From assembly GCA_963787045.1 (NCBI GenBank), contig CAWBBR010000005.1:62001-126000 (forward strand): 64,000 nucleotides of DNA. The letters are read 5' to 3'. The notes under the pieces were generated by a model that was not told the origin of the DNA, searched no databases, and was given only the letters and a program-made list of their open reading frames with translations. The DNA comes from DATJGR01 sp963787045. Its GTDB lineage: Bacteria > Pseudomonadota > Gammaproteobacteria > Pseudomonadales > Azotimanducaceae. The position numbers and the translations under genes are program-made. Positions 26,007 to 34,674 of the stretch are shown here, in pieces (position 1 is the first letter of the stretch; every line of letters starts with the position of its first letter).

Positions 26007-27494
26007 ATGCATGAACAGCGCTTCGATGTCCTGATCGTCGGTGCAGGTCTGTCCGGGATCGGCGCGGCGTATCACATCAAGACCCAGTGTCCCGGAAAGA
26101 GCTACGCGATTCTCGAAGGTCGCGGCAGCATCGGCGGAACCTGGGACCTGTTCAGGTATCCCGGCGTTCGATCCGACTCGGACATGTATACGCTCGGTTA
26201 TTCGTTCCGACCGTGGACCGCCCCGAAAGCGATCGCCGACGGTCCGTCGATTCTCGAATACGTTCGCGACACCGCGCGTAGCTACGGCATCGACAAACAG
26301 ATTCGCTTCAATCTGCACGTGCGTCGCGCGTTCTGGTCCACGCCCGACGCCGAGTGGACGGTTGAAGCCGAGCGCGCCGACTCCGGCGAAGTGGTGCGAT
26401 TCCGCTGTGGTTTCCTGTTCATGTGCAGCGGGTACTACGACTACGCGAAAGGCTACACACCGGAATTTCCGGGATTCGAGCGCTTCGGCGGGCGTGTCGT
26501 GCACCCGCAGAAATGGACGCCGGACATCGACTACGACGGAAAGAAAGTCGTCGTAATCGGCAGCGGTGCCACCGCGGTGACGCTGGTGCCGGAGATGGCG
26601 AAGCGCGCCGCCCACGTGACCATGCTGCAGCGGTCGCCGACGTATGTCGTTTCGGCGCCGGAGCAGGACGGTTTCGCGAACTCGTTGCGCAAGTACGTTT
26701 CGGACAAAGCGGCGTATGCGGTGACGCGGTGGAAAAACGTGCTGCTCGGCATGCTGTTCTTCTGGTTCTGCAGACACTATCCGGCACGCGCGAAAGCGTT
26801 GCTCGTCGGGGGTGTGAGGTCGGCGCTCGGGCCCGATTATCCGGTCGACCGCGATTTCTCGCCCGCTTACAACCCATGGGATCAGCGCGTGTGTCTCGTT
26901 CCCGACGGCGACCTGTTCGAGTCCATCAAGGCGCAGCGCGCATCGGTGGTCACCGATCAGATCGATACCTTTACCGAGACCGGCATCCGCTTGCGCTCCG
27001 GTACTACTCTCGAGGCCGACCTCATCGTCACTGCCACAGGATTGAATCTGCAGGTGCTGAGCGACATGCAGATCACCGTCGACGGCTCGCGCATCGATCT
27101 CGCGGAGACGATGGCCTACAAGGGCATGATGTTCAGCGGCGTTCCGAATCTGGCGCTGTCGATGGGATACACGAACGCGTCGTGGACGCTGAAGTGCGAT
27201 CTCACCTGCGGCTACGTCTCTCGGCTGCTCAATCACATGGCAAAGCGCGGTTATACGCAATGCTGTCCGCGCGCCGGCGCCGATCTTCCGAAGGCGCCGA
27301 TGCTCGACTTTTCGTCGGGCTACGTTCAGCGCTCGATCGCGAAGTTCCCGAAGCAGAGCACCAAGGCGCCGTGGCGGTTGTATCAGAACTACTTGCTCGA
27401 CATCTTCACGCTCGGATACGGCGCGCTCGAAGACGGGGTAATGGAATTTTCGTCGCCGGCGCGTCGCGCGCAGGAGCTTCAGGCGGCGGGCTGA
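26007..27494 (+). CDS. Flavin-containing (Baeyer-Villiger-type) monooxygenase
   Basis: 495 residues. FAD-binding loop GAGLSGIGAA at 12-21, the dinucleotide motif GSGATAV for NADPH near 184, and between them FGGRVVHPQKWTPDI, a variant of the Baeyer-Villiger fingerprint FxGxxxHxxxW. The block GRGSIGGTWDLFRYPGVRSDSDM is as in EthA-type enzymes. Such enzymes insert oxygen next to ketones, giving esters or lactones, using NADPH and O2. The gene is convergent with an HSL-type hydrolase that could cleave such esters, though the pairing is only positional. Confidence 0.9.
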   Translation: MHEQRFDVLIVGAGLSGIGAAYHIKTQCPGKSYAILEGRGSIGGTWDLFRYPGVRSDSDMYTLGYSFRPWTAPKAIADGPSILEYVRDTARSYGIDKQIRFNLHVRRAFWSTPDAEWTVEAERADSGEVVRFRCGFLFMCSGYYDYAKGYTPEFPGFERFGGRVVHPQKWTPDIDYDGKKVVVIGSGATAVTLVPEMAKRAAHVTMLQRSPTYVVSAPEQDGFANSLRKYVSDKAAYAVTRWKNVLLGMLFFWFCRHYPARAKALLVGGVRSALGPDYPVDRDFSPAYNPWDQRVCLVPDGDLFESIKAQRASVVTDQIDTFTETGIRLRSGTTLEADLIVTATGLNLQVLSDMQITVDGSRIDLAETMAYKGMMFSGVPNLALSMGYTNASWTLKCDLTCGYVSRLLNHMAKRGYTQCCPRAGADLPKAPMLDFSSGYVQRSIAKFPKQSTKAPWRLYQNYLLDIFTLGYGALEDGVMEFSSPARRAQELQAAG

Positions 27495-27504
27495 TTCCGT
27501 CGAA

Positions 27505-27528
27505 CGCGCACTACGAGGGTAGTGCGCG
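27505..27528. terminator. Bidirectional stem-loop between convergent genes
   Basis: CGCGCACTAC (27505-27514) and GTAGTGCGCG (27519-27528) form a perfect 10-bp stem with a GAGG loop, 10 bases after the monooxygenase stop and 20 bases from the convergent hydrolase stop. Its placement suits a shared terminator, but there is no T-tract on either strand. Confidence 0.5.
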
Positions 27529-27548
27529 ACTTGACGGATTCGTTGGCG

Positions 27549-28589
27549 CTAAGCGGGGTTGCGGCAGAAGTCGGCGATGTTCACCGCGGTGTCGCGGCTG
27601 ATCTCCGGGCACGCGATCGGGAAAATCTCGGTGCCGTGAATCGTACCCATCACCTGCCTGCAGCGGGCCTTCACACCCGCGCGCATCAAGAGGCGATAGA
27701 ACCCGACGCCTTCGTCGCGCAGCGGATCGCATTCATTCACGCTGATGATCGTGGGCACAAGACCCTGCACGTCCTCTTCCGTTGCGAAGCCCGGCCACGC
27801 CAACGGGTTGCGACGCTCCAGCTCCAGGATGCCGTATGCCATCGGCCCCTGGTTGTTGTGCAGGTCGAGGAGAATGCCGTTGTTTTCCTTCGACGACGGA
27901 TTTTGCGGTAGCGGCCACATGCCGGCGATATAAGGGCACAACGCGTACAGGCCACGAATGAGCGTCAGATCGCCGTCGCGTTTCAGTCGCAGGCCGGTAG
28001 CGAGCGTGAGGTTCCCGCCGCCGCTTTCGCCGGCAATGATGATTCGCGTGGTGTCGATGCCGAGTTTGGCGCCATTCGCGGCGACCCACTTCAAGCCCGA
28101 AACGCAGTCGTTCAGGCCGGCGGGATAGGGCGCAACTTCCGGTACTGACGACGGCGTCAAGGCGTTGCGGAAGTCCACCATCGCAACCGCCACGCCCTGT
28201 GCGGCGATCATGCGTCCCCACGCGCGATAGTTGCCGTCGTAACACGACATCGACTGCATGCCGCCGCCGTGAATGTAGTACACACACGCCAGGGGTTCTT
28301 TGTCCGACGGACGAATGAATTGAATGTTGATCGTGTTGCCGTCGGGTTGCGACGGAACCTTGTAGTCGGTGACCGTCAGTCCGGTCGACGGCGCGATCTC
28401 TTCCGTATTGCACATTTCGAGGAATCCGCGCAGCGCGTCGCGTTGGGCGATGGCTTCCGGCGTGTTGGCCGAGGCCAGCAGCTCTTCGCGGTTCGTGACG
28501 TTGCGTTGCCCGCCGATGTCCATCCCGCCAAACAGCGCCTTGATGCGGGGATCGATCCTCGGGTCTTCGGTGATTCGCGTATTCGCCAT
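27549..28589 (-). CDS. Alpha/beta hydrolase, hormone-sensitive-lipase family
   Basis: 346 residues from ATG 28589, where GAGAAAGG precedes the codon closely; ATG 28619 would add ten residues. The oxyanion motif YYIHGGG lies near 105-111, nucleophile Ser189 in GESGGG, an Asp in NECDPLRDEG and a His near GTIHGTEIF. These are the marks of HSL-type esterases that cleave esters of short or medium acids or bulky alcohols. No signal peptide, so cytosolic. Divergent from the ABC importer (132 bases). Confidence 0.9.
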   Translation of the reverse strand: MANTRITEDPRIDPRIKALFGGMDIGGQRNVTNREELLASANTPEAIAQRDALRGFLEMCNTEEIAPSTGLTVTDYKVPSQPDGNTINIQFIRPSDKEPLACVYYIHGGGMQSMSCYDGNYRAWGRMIAAQGVAVAMVDFRNALTPSSVPEVAPYPAGLNDCVSGLKWVAANGAKLGIDTTRIIIAGESGGGNLTLATGLRLKRDGDLTLIRGLYALCPYIAGMWPLPQNPSSKENNGILLDLHNNQGPMAYGILELERRNPLAWPGFATEEDVQGLVPTIISVNECDPLRDEGVGFYRLLMRAGVKARCRQVMGTIHGTEIFPIACPEISRDTAVNIADFCRNPA

Positions 28590-28721
28590 TGCCTTTCTCG
28601 GTTTCAAAAGTGCCTCCATCTTCCATCAAAGGAGGCGCTCGTTCCATTCGCCGCACGACCGTGCTCGCCGCGGTGCGCCCTGATAGGCTATCGCGCCATC
28701 GATTTCACCAAGCCGCCGCAT

Positions 28722-29489
28722 TTGAACCAGGTATCACCCCGCGAAACGGCGCGCTCGATCGACGTCGAAAATCTCGTCAAACGTTTCCCGAACCAGCGTC
28801 GCGACGTCATCCACCGCATGTCGTTCGCGGTGCCGCCGCGGCAATGCGTTTCATTGCTCGGTCCCTCGGGATGCGGCAAGACGACGCTGCTGCGGCTGCT
28901 GATGGGCATCGAACGACCGACTGAAGGACGCCTGTCGATCGATTCGGAGCTCGCGGGCCACTTGTCCTACGTGTTTCAGGAACCGCGGCTAGTGCCGTGG
29001 CGAACGAGCTTCGAGAACGTCAGGTTGCCTTTGGAACTCACCGGCGCCGCATCGAACGGCACGAAGCACGAGATCGAGACGTTGCTCGGCTCACTCGGAT
29101 TGGGCGAGCGCATGTCGAACTTCCCGAGGGAACTGAGCGGCGGCATGCAGATGCGCGTGTCGCTGGCGCGCGCCTTGATCACCAAGCCGAAGATCCTGCT
29201 GCTCGATGAACCGTTTGCCGCGCTCGACGAACGCACGCGGTTCCGCCTGCAGGATCTGCTGCTCGATCTGCGCGCGCGGTTCGACCTGCAGTACGTCTTC
29301 GTCACGCATTCGATCTCCGAAGCCGTGTACCTCGGCGATCGCGTATTGCTGATGGATCGCACCGGCCAGATCGACACCGATCAGATCATCGACTTCGCTG
29401 CACGCGACCAGTCGCTGAAGTTGACGCCGGCATTCAACGAGCGGGTGAGCGCGTTCGCGAGACGCTTCACCGAGTTGGAGGCAGCGTGA
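28722..29489 (+). CDS. ABC importer ATPase (SsuB/TauB/ThiZ-like)
   Basis: About 255 residues if translation starts at TTG 28722; the frame is open far upstream and no ATG precedes the conserved part, so the start is a best guess. Walker A GPSGCGKTT, signature LSGGMQMRVSLARAL, Walker B ILLLDEPFAALDE and the switch His in YVFVTHS are all present, with the Q-loop in YVFQEPRLVPWR. This subgroup powers uptake of nitrate, sulfonates, taurine or thiamine precursors. It overlaps the permease start by 4 bases. Confidence 0.88.
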   Translation: MNQVSPRETARSIDVENLVKRFPNQRRDVIHRMSFAVPPRQCVSLLGPSGCGKTTLLRLLMGIERPTEGRLSIDSELAGHLSYVFQEPRLVPWRTSFENVRLPLELTGAASNGTKHEIETLLGSLGLGERMSNFPRELSGGMQMRVSLARALITKPKILLLDEPFAALDERTRFRLQDLLLDLRARFDLQYVFVTHSISEAVYLGDRVLLMDRTGQIDTDQIIDFAARDQSLKLTPAFNERVSAFARRFTELEAA

Positions 29490-30247
29490 TCGCAACGCTG
29501 CGCAACCGGTTGCCGGCGTGGATTTTCCTGTTCGGGCTGCTCGGCATTTGGGAAGTCGTTGTGCGCAGCGGGTGGGTTGCCTCCTATCTGTTGCCGGCGC
29601 CGAGCGACATCTATGCGACCACGCGCGAACTGTGGCCCGAGATCTGGGCCGCCACGCAGTCGACCCTCAGTTCGATCGTTTGGGGACTGGCCGCGAGCTT
29701 TGCACTCGGCGTGACGCTGGCGATCGGGTTCTTCGCGGTGCCGATTCTGCGCCGCGCGATTCTGCCGTTTTGTGTGTTCTTTCAGACGGTGCCGATCATC
29801 GCAATCGCGCCGTTGCTGGTGATCTGGTTCGGCTTCGGCGAAACGACGGTCAGAGCGTCGGCGTTCATCGTGTCGCTGTTTCCGATTCTGGCGAACACGC
29901 TGACCGGTCTCGAGGAAACGGATCCGCTGCTGCGCGAAATGTTCGCGCTGCACAGGCCGACGCGATGGAAGACGATCACGAAGCTGCAGATCCCCTCGGC
30001 GATTCCGTACATACTCACCGGCTTGCGCATTTCGGTTGGCCTCGCGACGATCGGCGCGATCGTCGGAGAGTTCATCGCCGGCGGCGGGCTCGGGAGCCTC
30101 ATCGACTCGGCGCGTACGCAACAGCGCGTCGACCTGGTGTTCAGCGGCGTGATGGCGTCCAGCGTGCTCGCGCTTCTACTGGTTCTAACGATCGACCTGA
30201 TCAGCGGCCTGTTGTTGCGGCGGCGGCCCTATACGAGGAGTGCATGA
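29486..30247 (+). CDS. ABC importer permease
   Basis: 253 residues from GTG 29486 with GGAGG upstream. Six or so hydrophobic segments and the EAA-type loop EMFALHRPTRWKTITKLQIPSAIPY that docks on the ATPase. This is the type I permease of nitrate/sulfonate/taurine/pyrimidine systems. It overlaps both neighbours by 4 bases (GTGA and ATGA), so the three genes are translationally coupled. Confidence 0.93.
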   Translation: MIATLRNRLPAWIFLFGLLGIWEVVVRSGWVASYLLPAPSDIYATTRELWPEIWAATQSTLSSIVWGLAASFALGVTLAIGFFAVPILRRAILPFCVFFQTVPIIAIAPLLVIWFGFGETTVRASAFIVSLFPILANTLTGLEETDPLLREMFALHRPTRWKTITKLQIPSAIPYILTGLRISVGLATIGAIVGEFIAGGGLGSLIDSARTQQRVDLVFSGVMASSVLALLLVLTIDLISGLLLRRRPYTRSA

Positions 30248-31176
30248 TGTTCCGAACGATCCTGGCTGCGCTGACGTTCTGCCTCGGGTGCGCGGCGAAC
30301 GCCGACCCGGTGCAACTCGCTCTCAATTGGAAAGCCGAACCGCAGTTCGGCGGCTTCTATGCGGCGCAGGTGCTGGGACTTTATGCGCAGAACAGTCTCG
30401 ACGTAACGATCATCGAAGGCGGCTCGGGAACGCCGACGATTCAGGTGCTGGGTGCCGGCAAGGTCGACTACGCGATCGTTTCGGCTGACGAAGTGGTGAT
30501 TGCGCACGATCGCGGCGCCAAGAACGTGGTTGCACTGTTTGCAACGTTTCAGACGAATCCGCAGGCGATCATGGCGCATGCGGAGCGCGGCTTTCACTCG
30601 GTCGAAGACGTTCTGAAATCCGACGGCACGCTGTTGTGGCAGTCAGGTTTGCCGTACGCGCAGTTCCTGTCGAAGAAGTACTCGCCGATCAAAGTGCGAA
30701 CGGCGCCGTACCTTGGCGGCATCGGCAACTTTCAGAACGATCCGCTGCTGTCGCAACAGTGTTTCATCACCAGTGAACCGCTGACCGCGGCCCGGGCGGG
30801 CTTGAAAGTCGCCACGTTCCTCGTGGCTGAGTCCGGCTACAACCCGTATACCACGGTGCTCGTTACGACGCGCGAACACCTGCAGCGGCATTCGGCCGAA
30901 GTGCAACGGATGATCGCGACGGTGCGCAGCGGTTGGGAGGCGTATCTCGCCGATCCCGCTGCGACGAATGCCGAGATGGCGAAGATCAACAAGGCGATGG
31001 ACGCGCAGACATTCAGCGAGAGTGCGCGCGCCCAGGCGGGGCTGATCAAGACTGCCGACACCCAACAGATCGGCGCCATGTCGCCCGAGCGCTGGCAGAC
31101 GCTCGTCGATCAGCTCGCGGAACTGAAGTCGATCCGCGGCTCGGTGGTCACGAAGGATCTGTATTTCGACCGCTGA
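30244..31176 (+). CDS. ABC importer substrate-binding protein, NMT1/THI5-like
   Basis: 310 residues from ATG 30244 (a second ATG follows at once). Signal peptide MMFRTILAALTFCLGCAANA. The mature start LALNWKAEPQFGGFYAAQVLGLY is the NMT1/THI5 signature, which in characterised members binds hydroxymethylpyrimidine-type thiamine precursors or related small aromatics. I looked for a TPP riboswitch upstream of the trio and did not see one, so thiamine precursor uptake is plausible but unproven. The 3' end overlaps the convergent hydrolase by 29 bases. Confidence 0.88.
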   Translation: MMFRTILAALTFCLGCAANADPVQLALNWKAEPQFGGFYAAQVLGLYAQNSLDVTIIEGGSGTPTIQVLGAGKVDYAIVSADEVVIAHDRGAKNVVALFATFQTNPQAIMAHAERGFHSVEDVLKSDGTLLWQSGLPYAQFLSKKYSPIKVRTAPYLGGIGNFQNDPLLSQQCFITSEPLTAARAGLKVATFLVAESGYNPYTTVLVTTREHLQRHSAEVQRMIATVRSGWEAYLADPAATNAEMAKINKAMDAQTFSESARAQAGLIKTADTQQIGAMSPERWQTLVDQLAELKSIRGSVVTKDLYFDR

Positions 31177-32257
31177 GTCCGTTCAAGGCGACAGCGGCCA
31201 ACGGGCGCACGCGGGCGACGAGTTCGTGCAGAAACCGGTCCGGCATGGTCAGCATGGCGGAGTGTCCGCCACCGTCTAGAGCGACGAACGCCTTCTGCGG
31301 CGCTTCGATTGTGTCGAAATACCGTTGGGCAAGATCGATCGGCGTCACGAGATCCTTGTCGCCGTTGAAGATGAAGAACGGCACGTCGAACTTCGGACCC
31401 AACGTGCGAGCGTCGTAGCGGAGCACCTCTGGGTACAACGCGGTGCCGGCGAATTTCGATCCTTGCAGCAGGCTATAGATGTCGTGCAGCGAATAATCCG
31501 GCGCGAACAACACGACCGGGCGTAGCGTGTCTTCGAGGTTGCGTTCGGCTTCGATGTCGTAACGCTCGGAGACAGCGCGTTCGACGAGCAGATCGTCCTG
31601 CGATTTGTACGGCGGCGCGCCGATTGTCTGGAGCTTTCGTACGCCGTCTTCGTCGCCCGCTGCGCGCGCCTTTTCCATCACGGCGGCGTAGAGAATTTCC
31701 TCCTTCTCTTCCTTGGCAACTACCTGCCCGGTTCCAACATAGGCGGAGTAGAGGTCGGGGCGCGCTTTCACCATCATCACGCCGAGCACGGTGCCCCAGG
31801 AGTGACCGACCAGCACGATCTTCGGCTGGTGCAGATGGTCGCGCAGATACTCGGTGAGTTCGATGCCATCGGCCACCATCCGTTCGATCGTCATCGGGGA
31901 TTCGCGATCGGCGTTACGGCCATACGTCTTGGCGGCGCCGCGCTGGTCCCATTGCACGACCGTGAAGTGCTGCTCCCAGGTTCGGAATACCGGTGTGAGC
32001 GGCACCAGCGAATTCCCAGGACCACCGGCCAGGATGAGCAACACCGGATTCACGCGACGCTCGCCTCGGATCTGCACCCACTGGTCGATGCCGCCGATGC
32101 GAACGAACTGCGCCTCCTGTATTCCGTCGGGCGTGGTGATTGCCAGCGTCTGCGCGTTGACGTGTTGCTGCCACGCGCGATAGACGGACGCCAGCGCCAC
32201 CGCGACGACGAGACACGCGACCGAGATCGCGAGAATGCGCATCACGCGGCTACGCAT
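31148..32257 (-). CDS. Membrane-anchored alpha/beta hydrolase (proline-iminopeptidase-like)
   Basis: 369 residues from ATG 32257. An N-terminal anchor or uncleaved signal (ILAISVACLVVAVALASVY) is followed by a hydrolase fold: oxyanion loop LAGGPGNSL, WDQRGAAKTYG, nucleophile Ser153 in GHSWGT, Asp in NGDKDLVTP and His in GGGHSAM. The HGGPG/WDQRG pattern is typical of the prolyl iminopeptidase branch. It starts 18 bases after the second Ku gene on the same strand, so it may share the Ku transcript; a role in DNA repair is not implied. Confidence 0.88.
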   Translation of the reverse strand: MRSRVMRILAISVACLVVAVALASVYRAWQQHVNAQTLAITTPDGIQEAQFVRIGGIDQWVQIRGERRVNPVLLILAGGPGNSLVPLTPVFRTWEQHFTVVQWDQRGAAKTYGRNADRESPMTIERMVADGIELTEYLRDHLHQPKIVLVGHSWGTVLGVMMVKARPDLYSAYVGTGQVVAKEEKEEILYAAVMEKARAAGDEDGVRKLQTIGAPPYKSQDDLLVERAVSERYDIEAERNLEDTLRPVVLFAPDYSLHDIYSLLQGSKFAGTALYPEVLRYDARTLGPKFDVPFFIFNGDKDLVTPIDLAQRYFDTIEAPQKAFVALDGGGHSAMLTMPDRFLHELVARVRPLAAVALNGLSGRNTDPS

Positions 32258-32275
32258 CGTTTGCGGCGTTCTCGA

Positions 32276-33229
32276 TCAGCTGCGGGGTGTCCGGGGTGCG
32301 CGCGGTTTCTTTGGTTGCCGGGGCGATGGGTCTTTGTGCTGCGCCGAGCGCGGGCGCTTTCGGCTGGCGGTTTCGGCCCCGGTATCACCGCCGGTGATGC
32401 TGTTCTTCAGATACTCCATCAAGTCGACGATCTTTGCGTCGACCGACTCCTCGTGCGGCGTGACGGCCGCCGCGACCACATCCTTGCCCGCATTTCGTTT
32501 GGTCTCGATTAATTCGAGCAGCCGTCGAGTATGCGTATCTTCGAGGTCGCTCGTGTCGAGCGAAGGCGCACGCAATTCCTCGATACAGCGTTCGAATGCT
32601 TCTACCGCCGGCATATCGACCGGCGCCGAATTGTCGATATCGAGTTCCTCGATGCTGCGCAATTCGTCGTCGAAGCGCAGCGTCTCGGCGCGCAGCAGCC
32701 CGGCGCGCGCGATGATGGCGACGAGATATTGCTTACCGCGCATCACGAACGTAGCCATACCCGCACGGCCGCGCTCTTCCATGGTGGCGGCGAGCAGACG
32801 ATAAGCCTTCAGCGCGCGCTTGCTCGGTATCAGGAAGTACCCGTGTTCGAAACGCATGGGATCGATGTCGGCCAGCGGCACGAACCTGCTCAGGTCGATT
32901 TCCTGAGACAGCTTCGGCGCAACGGCCTCGAGTTCCTCGTCAGTGACCACGACGAATCGATCCTTCTCGAATTCATAGCCACGCACGATGTCCGTGCTTT
33001 CGAGTGCAACACCTTCGTGCGGACAGAAGTAGCGACGCCGTAGTTGCGTGCCATCAGGCGCCAACATGCGCAAGGAGGCGCGACCCGAGCGTCGCGCGGA
33101 TATGAGCGTCACCGGAATGCTGACGAGCCCGAACGATATGTTCCCCGACCAGAATCCGCGTACAACGCTCCGCTCCGCCTGCGGCTCCGCAGCCGGCGTT
33201 TCTACTTTGGGCGGCTTACGCGGAGGCAC
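32276..33229 (-). CDS. ku: Ku DNA-end-binding protein (copy with basic tail)
   Basis: 317 residues. The Ku core opens GFWSGNISFGLVSIPVTLISA and continues with YFCPHEG, YEFEKDRFVVV, ELEAV and IDLSRFV, all standard bacterial Ku markers. The C-terminus is a long Lys/Arg/Pro-rich tail (SRKRPRSAQHKDPSPRQPK), the kind that promotes DNA sliding and LigD stimulation. Ku binds double-strand ends for non-homologous end joining. Its start overlaps the end of a second Ku gene by 14 bases, so the two are co-translated and may form a heterodimer. No ligD is in the window. Confidence 0.95.
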   Translation of the reverse strand: MPPRKPPKVETPAAEPQAERSVVRGFWSGNISFGLVSIPVTLISARRSGRASLRMLAPDGTQLRRRYFCPHEGVALESTDIVRGYEFEKDRFVVVTDEELEAVAPKLSQEIDLSRFVPLADIDPMRFEHGYFLIPSKRALKAYRLLAATMEERGRAGMATFVMRGKQYLVAIIARAGLLRAETLRFDDELRSIEELDIDNSAPVDMPAVEAFERCIEELRAPSLDTSDLEDTHTRRLLELIETKRNAGKDVVAAAVTPHEESVDAKIVDLMEYLKNSITGGDTGAETASRKRPRSAQHKDPSPRQPKKPRAPRTPRS

Positions 33230-34013
33230 TGATCTTCTCCCGTGGCTTGCGTTGCGCCAGGCTTGCGGCCAATGCCGCCTTCAGATTGCCGGCACGCGGT
33301 TTGGACTTGACCAGCCCGAGTTTCGGTTTCTGGCCGCGCCGTTTCGTGTCGATCAGCGCCATCACCTGATCGCGGTATTCGTCCCGATACGCGGCCGGAT
33401 CGAAATCTTCCTCGAGCATCGACATCAGCTGTTGCGCCATCACCAGTTCTTTCTTGTCGAGTGTCGGGCCTTCGGGCGTCTCGAGCGTTTCGATCGCCAC
33501 GACTTCTTCGGCATGCCGCAGCGATACCAGCACGAGTACACCGGCATGAACCCGAAGCGCGCCGACATACGCTTTCTTGCGCATTACCCAGTGCGCTACG
33601 CCTTCGACCTTGTTGCGCTCGAGCGCGGTCGTCAGCGCGCCGTACGCGCCGCCGGCGTCCTGATCCGGACCGAGGTAGTACGGACGGTCGTACCACTGCG
33701 CGTCGATGGCGCCGACCGGCACGAAGCGGGTTAGGGCGATGTCGCGCGACTCTTCCGGTGTAAGCGAGTCGAGCTCATCGGGGCGCAGCAGCACGAGCTC
33801 GCCGGGCGATGCCTGGTATCCGCGCTGCACCTTGTCGTGAGAAACGACCTCGTTGGTACCGGGATGCACCATCGCTTGAGTGACGGGTGTCAGGTCGGTG
33901 CCGTGCAGCAGACGGAAGTGAATGTCGTGGTCCTGAATTGCGGAGTAGAGCTTGATCGGTACGCTTGCGTCAGCGACCCGGAGTACTCCTTTCCACATTG
34001 CGCGAACAGCCAT
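33216..34013 (-). CDS. ku: Ku DNA-end-binding protein (second copy)
   Basis: 265 residues from ATG 34013; the frame is open to 34073, but the family homology starts at AMWKGVLRVADASVPIKLYSAI, so the shorter form is preferred. The usual Ku features follow: FRLLHG, GYQASPGELVLLRPDELDSL, ALTRFVPVGAID, and an acidic EEDFDPAAYRDEYRDQV helix. The tail is short and only moderately basic. First of the two overlapping Ku genes. Tandem, divergent Ku pairs are known in rhizobia, where they can act as hetero-oligomers. Confidence 0.93.
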   Translation of the reverse strand: MAVRAMWKGVLRVADASVPIKLYSAIQDHDIHFRLLHGTDLTPVTQAMVHPGTNEVVSHDKVQRGYQASPGELVLLRPDELDSLTPEESRDIALTRFVPVGAIDAQWYDRPYYLGPDQDAGGAYGALTTALERNKVEGVAHWVMRKKAYVGALRVHAGVLVLVSLRHAEEVVAIETLETPEGPTLDKKELVMAQQLMSMLEEDFDPAAYRDEYRDQVMALIDTKRRGQKPKLGLVKSKPRAGNLKAALAASLAQRKPREKISASA

Positions 34014-34135
34014 GATCGGATAGACTCTCGTAGACGATGGCGGAATAGGCAGCGGCCGGGCAAAGCGTCTCACGAGCGCGGAGTTTCATCCAGAGGGTGG
34101 CCGGCGGCCGAGTCGAGTAGTTGGTGGGGCTGGAC

Positions 34136-34172
34136 AAAAGAAAGGCCGGGGGCAGCTGATTCCCGGCCTTTC
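34136..34172 (-). terminator. Rho-independent terminator upstream of the Ku operon
   Basis: Arms GAAAGGCCGGG (34140-34150) and CCCGGCCTTTC (34162-34172) form a perfect 11-bp stem. Read on the minus strand, the stem is followed by CTTTTG, a modest U-tract. It would stop transcription coming from the gene at 34343-34660 before the Ku genes. Confidence 0.65.
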
Positions 34173-34210
34173 AAAGCGCCTCGTGCGGTTGGAGGTCGGA
34201 GGCGCCAAGG

Positions 34211-34232
34211 AGCGGCGCCACAGGGCGCCGCT
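34211..34232. other. GC-rich 9-bp stem-loop
   Basis: AGCGGCGCC and GGCGCCGCT enclose ACAG. It lies in the otherwise empty stretch between 34014 and 34342, beside the terminator. No T-tract; possibly a backup terminator or part of an RNA. Confidence 0.45.
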
Positions 34233-34342
34233 AATGATCCTCCACGCTGGATCAGCTATCGGTCTGTGCGATCCCTAACGCTGGTGGCGATCTGAGTTAG
34301 GTTCTGCACGCCGCAGTGCACCTATCGATCGATCCACCCGAG

Positions 34343-34660
34343 TCACCATTCACCGCGGACGCGATTCGCAATCACCCTGGCTCGCGGCGTTACTCCGCTT
34401 CTGTCCGCGCGCATGTGGGCAAAGATCTGGTCGCGTCGATCCGGAGGCAGCGCATTGATCAGGCTCACGATCTGCTCGACTTGCTCGTCGTCCGGCAGCG
34501 ATAGGATGCGCGCCACTTCGGCTTCGATTTTCTCATCGTCCGTCACAGGAACACCGATCCCGCTCTCGATATCATAATCACGACGGGGAACTAAAAAGGT
34601 TCCATCCTTGAATTGGCCATTGCTTCGCGTTTCGGACAGTTGTTTATTCGCCGCATGCAA
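34343..34660 (-). CDS. Hypothetical small protein
   Basis: 105 residues with a TTG start at 34660, directly abutting an AGGAG, which is too close; an ATG at 34656 is better placed but leads into a short frame. The start is therefore doubtful. The body is soluble and charged: DDEKIEAEVARILSLPDDEQ and QIVSLINALPPDRRDQIFAHMRAD, probably a three-helix bundle. I do not recognise a family. It is followed by two stem-loops that look like its terminators, which supports it as a real gene. Confidence 0.45.
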   Translation of the reverse strand: MHAANKQLSETRSNGQFKDGTFLVPRRDYDIESGIGVPVTDDEKIEAEVARILSLPDDEQVEQIVSLINALPPDRRDQIFAHMRADRSGVTPRARVIANRVRGEW

Positions 34661-34674
34661 CTCCTACAAATTCG

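Noticed and set aside
28590..28721. Possible TPP riboswitch before the ABC importer
   Set aside because: The conserved CUGAGA and ACCUGAUCUGG cores are missing.
34074..34342. A small RNA gene formed by the two stem-loops
   Set aside because: One stem has a terminator-like tail for the minus-strand gene; no promoter or conserved RNA structure is visible to support a separate RNA.
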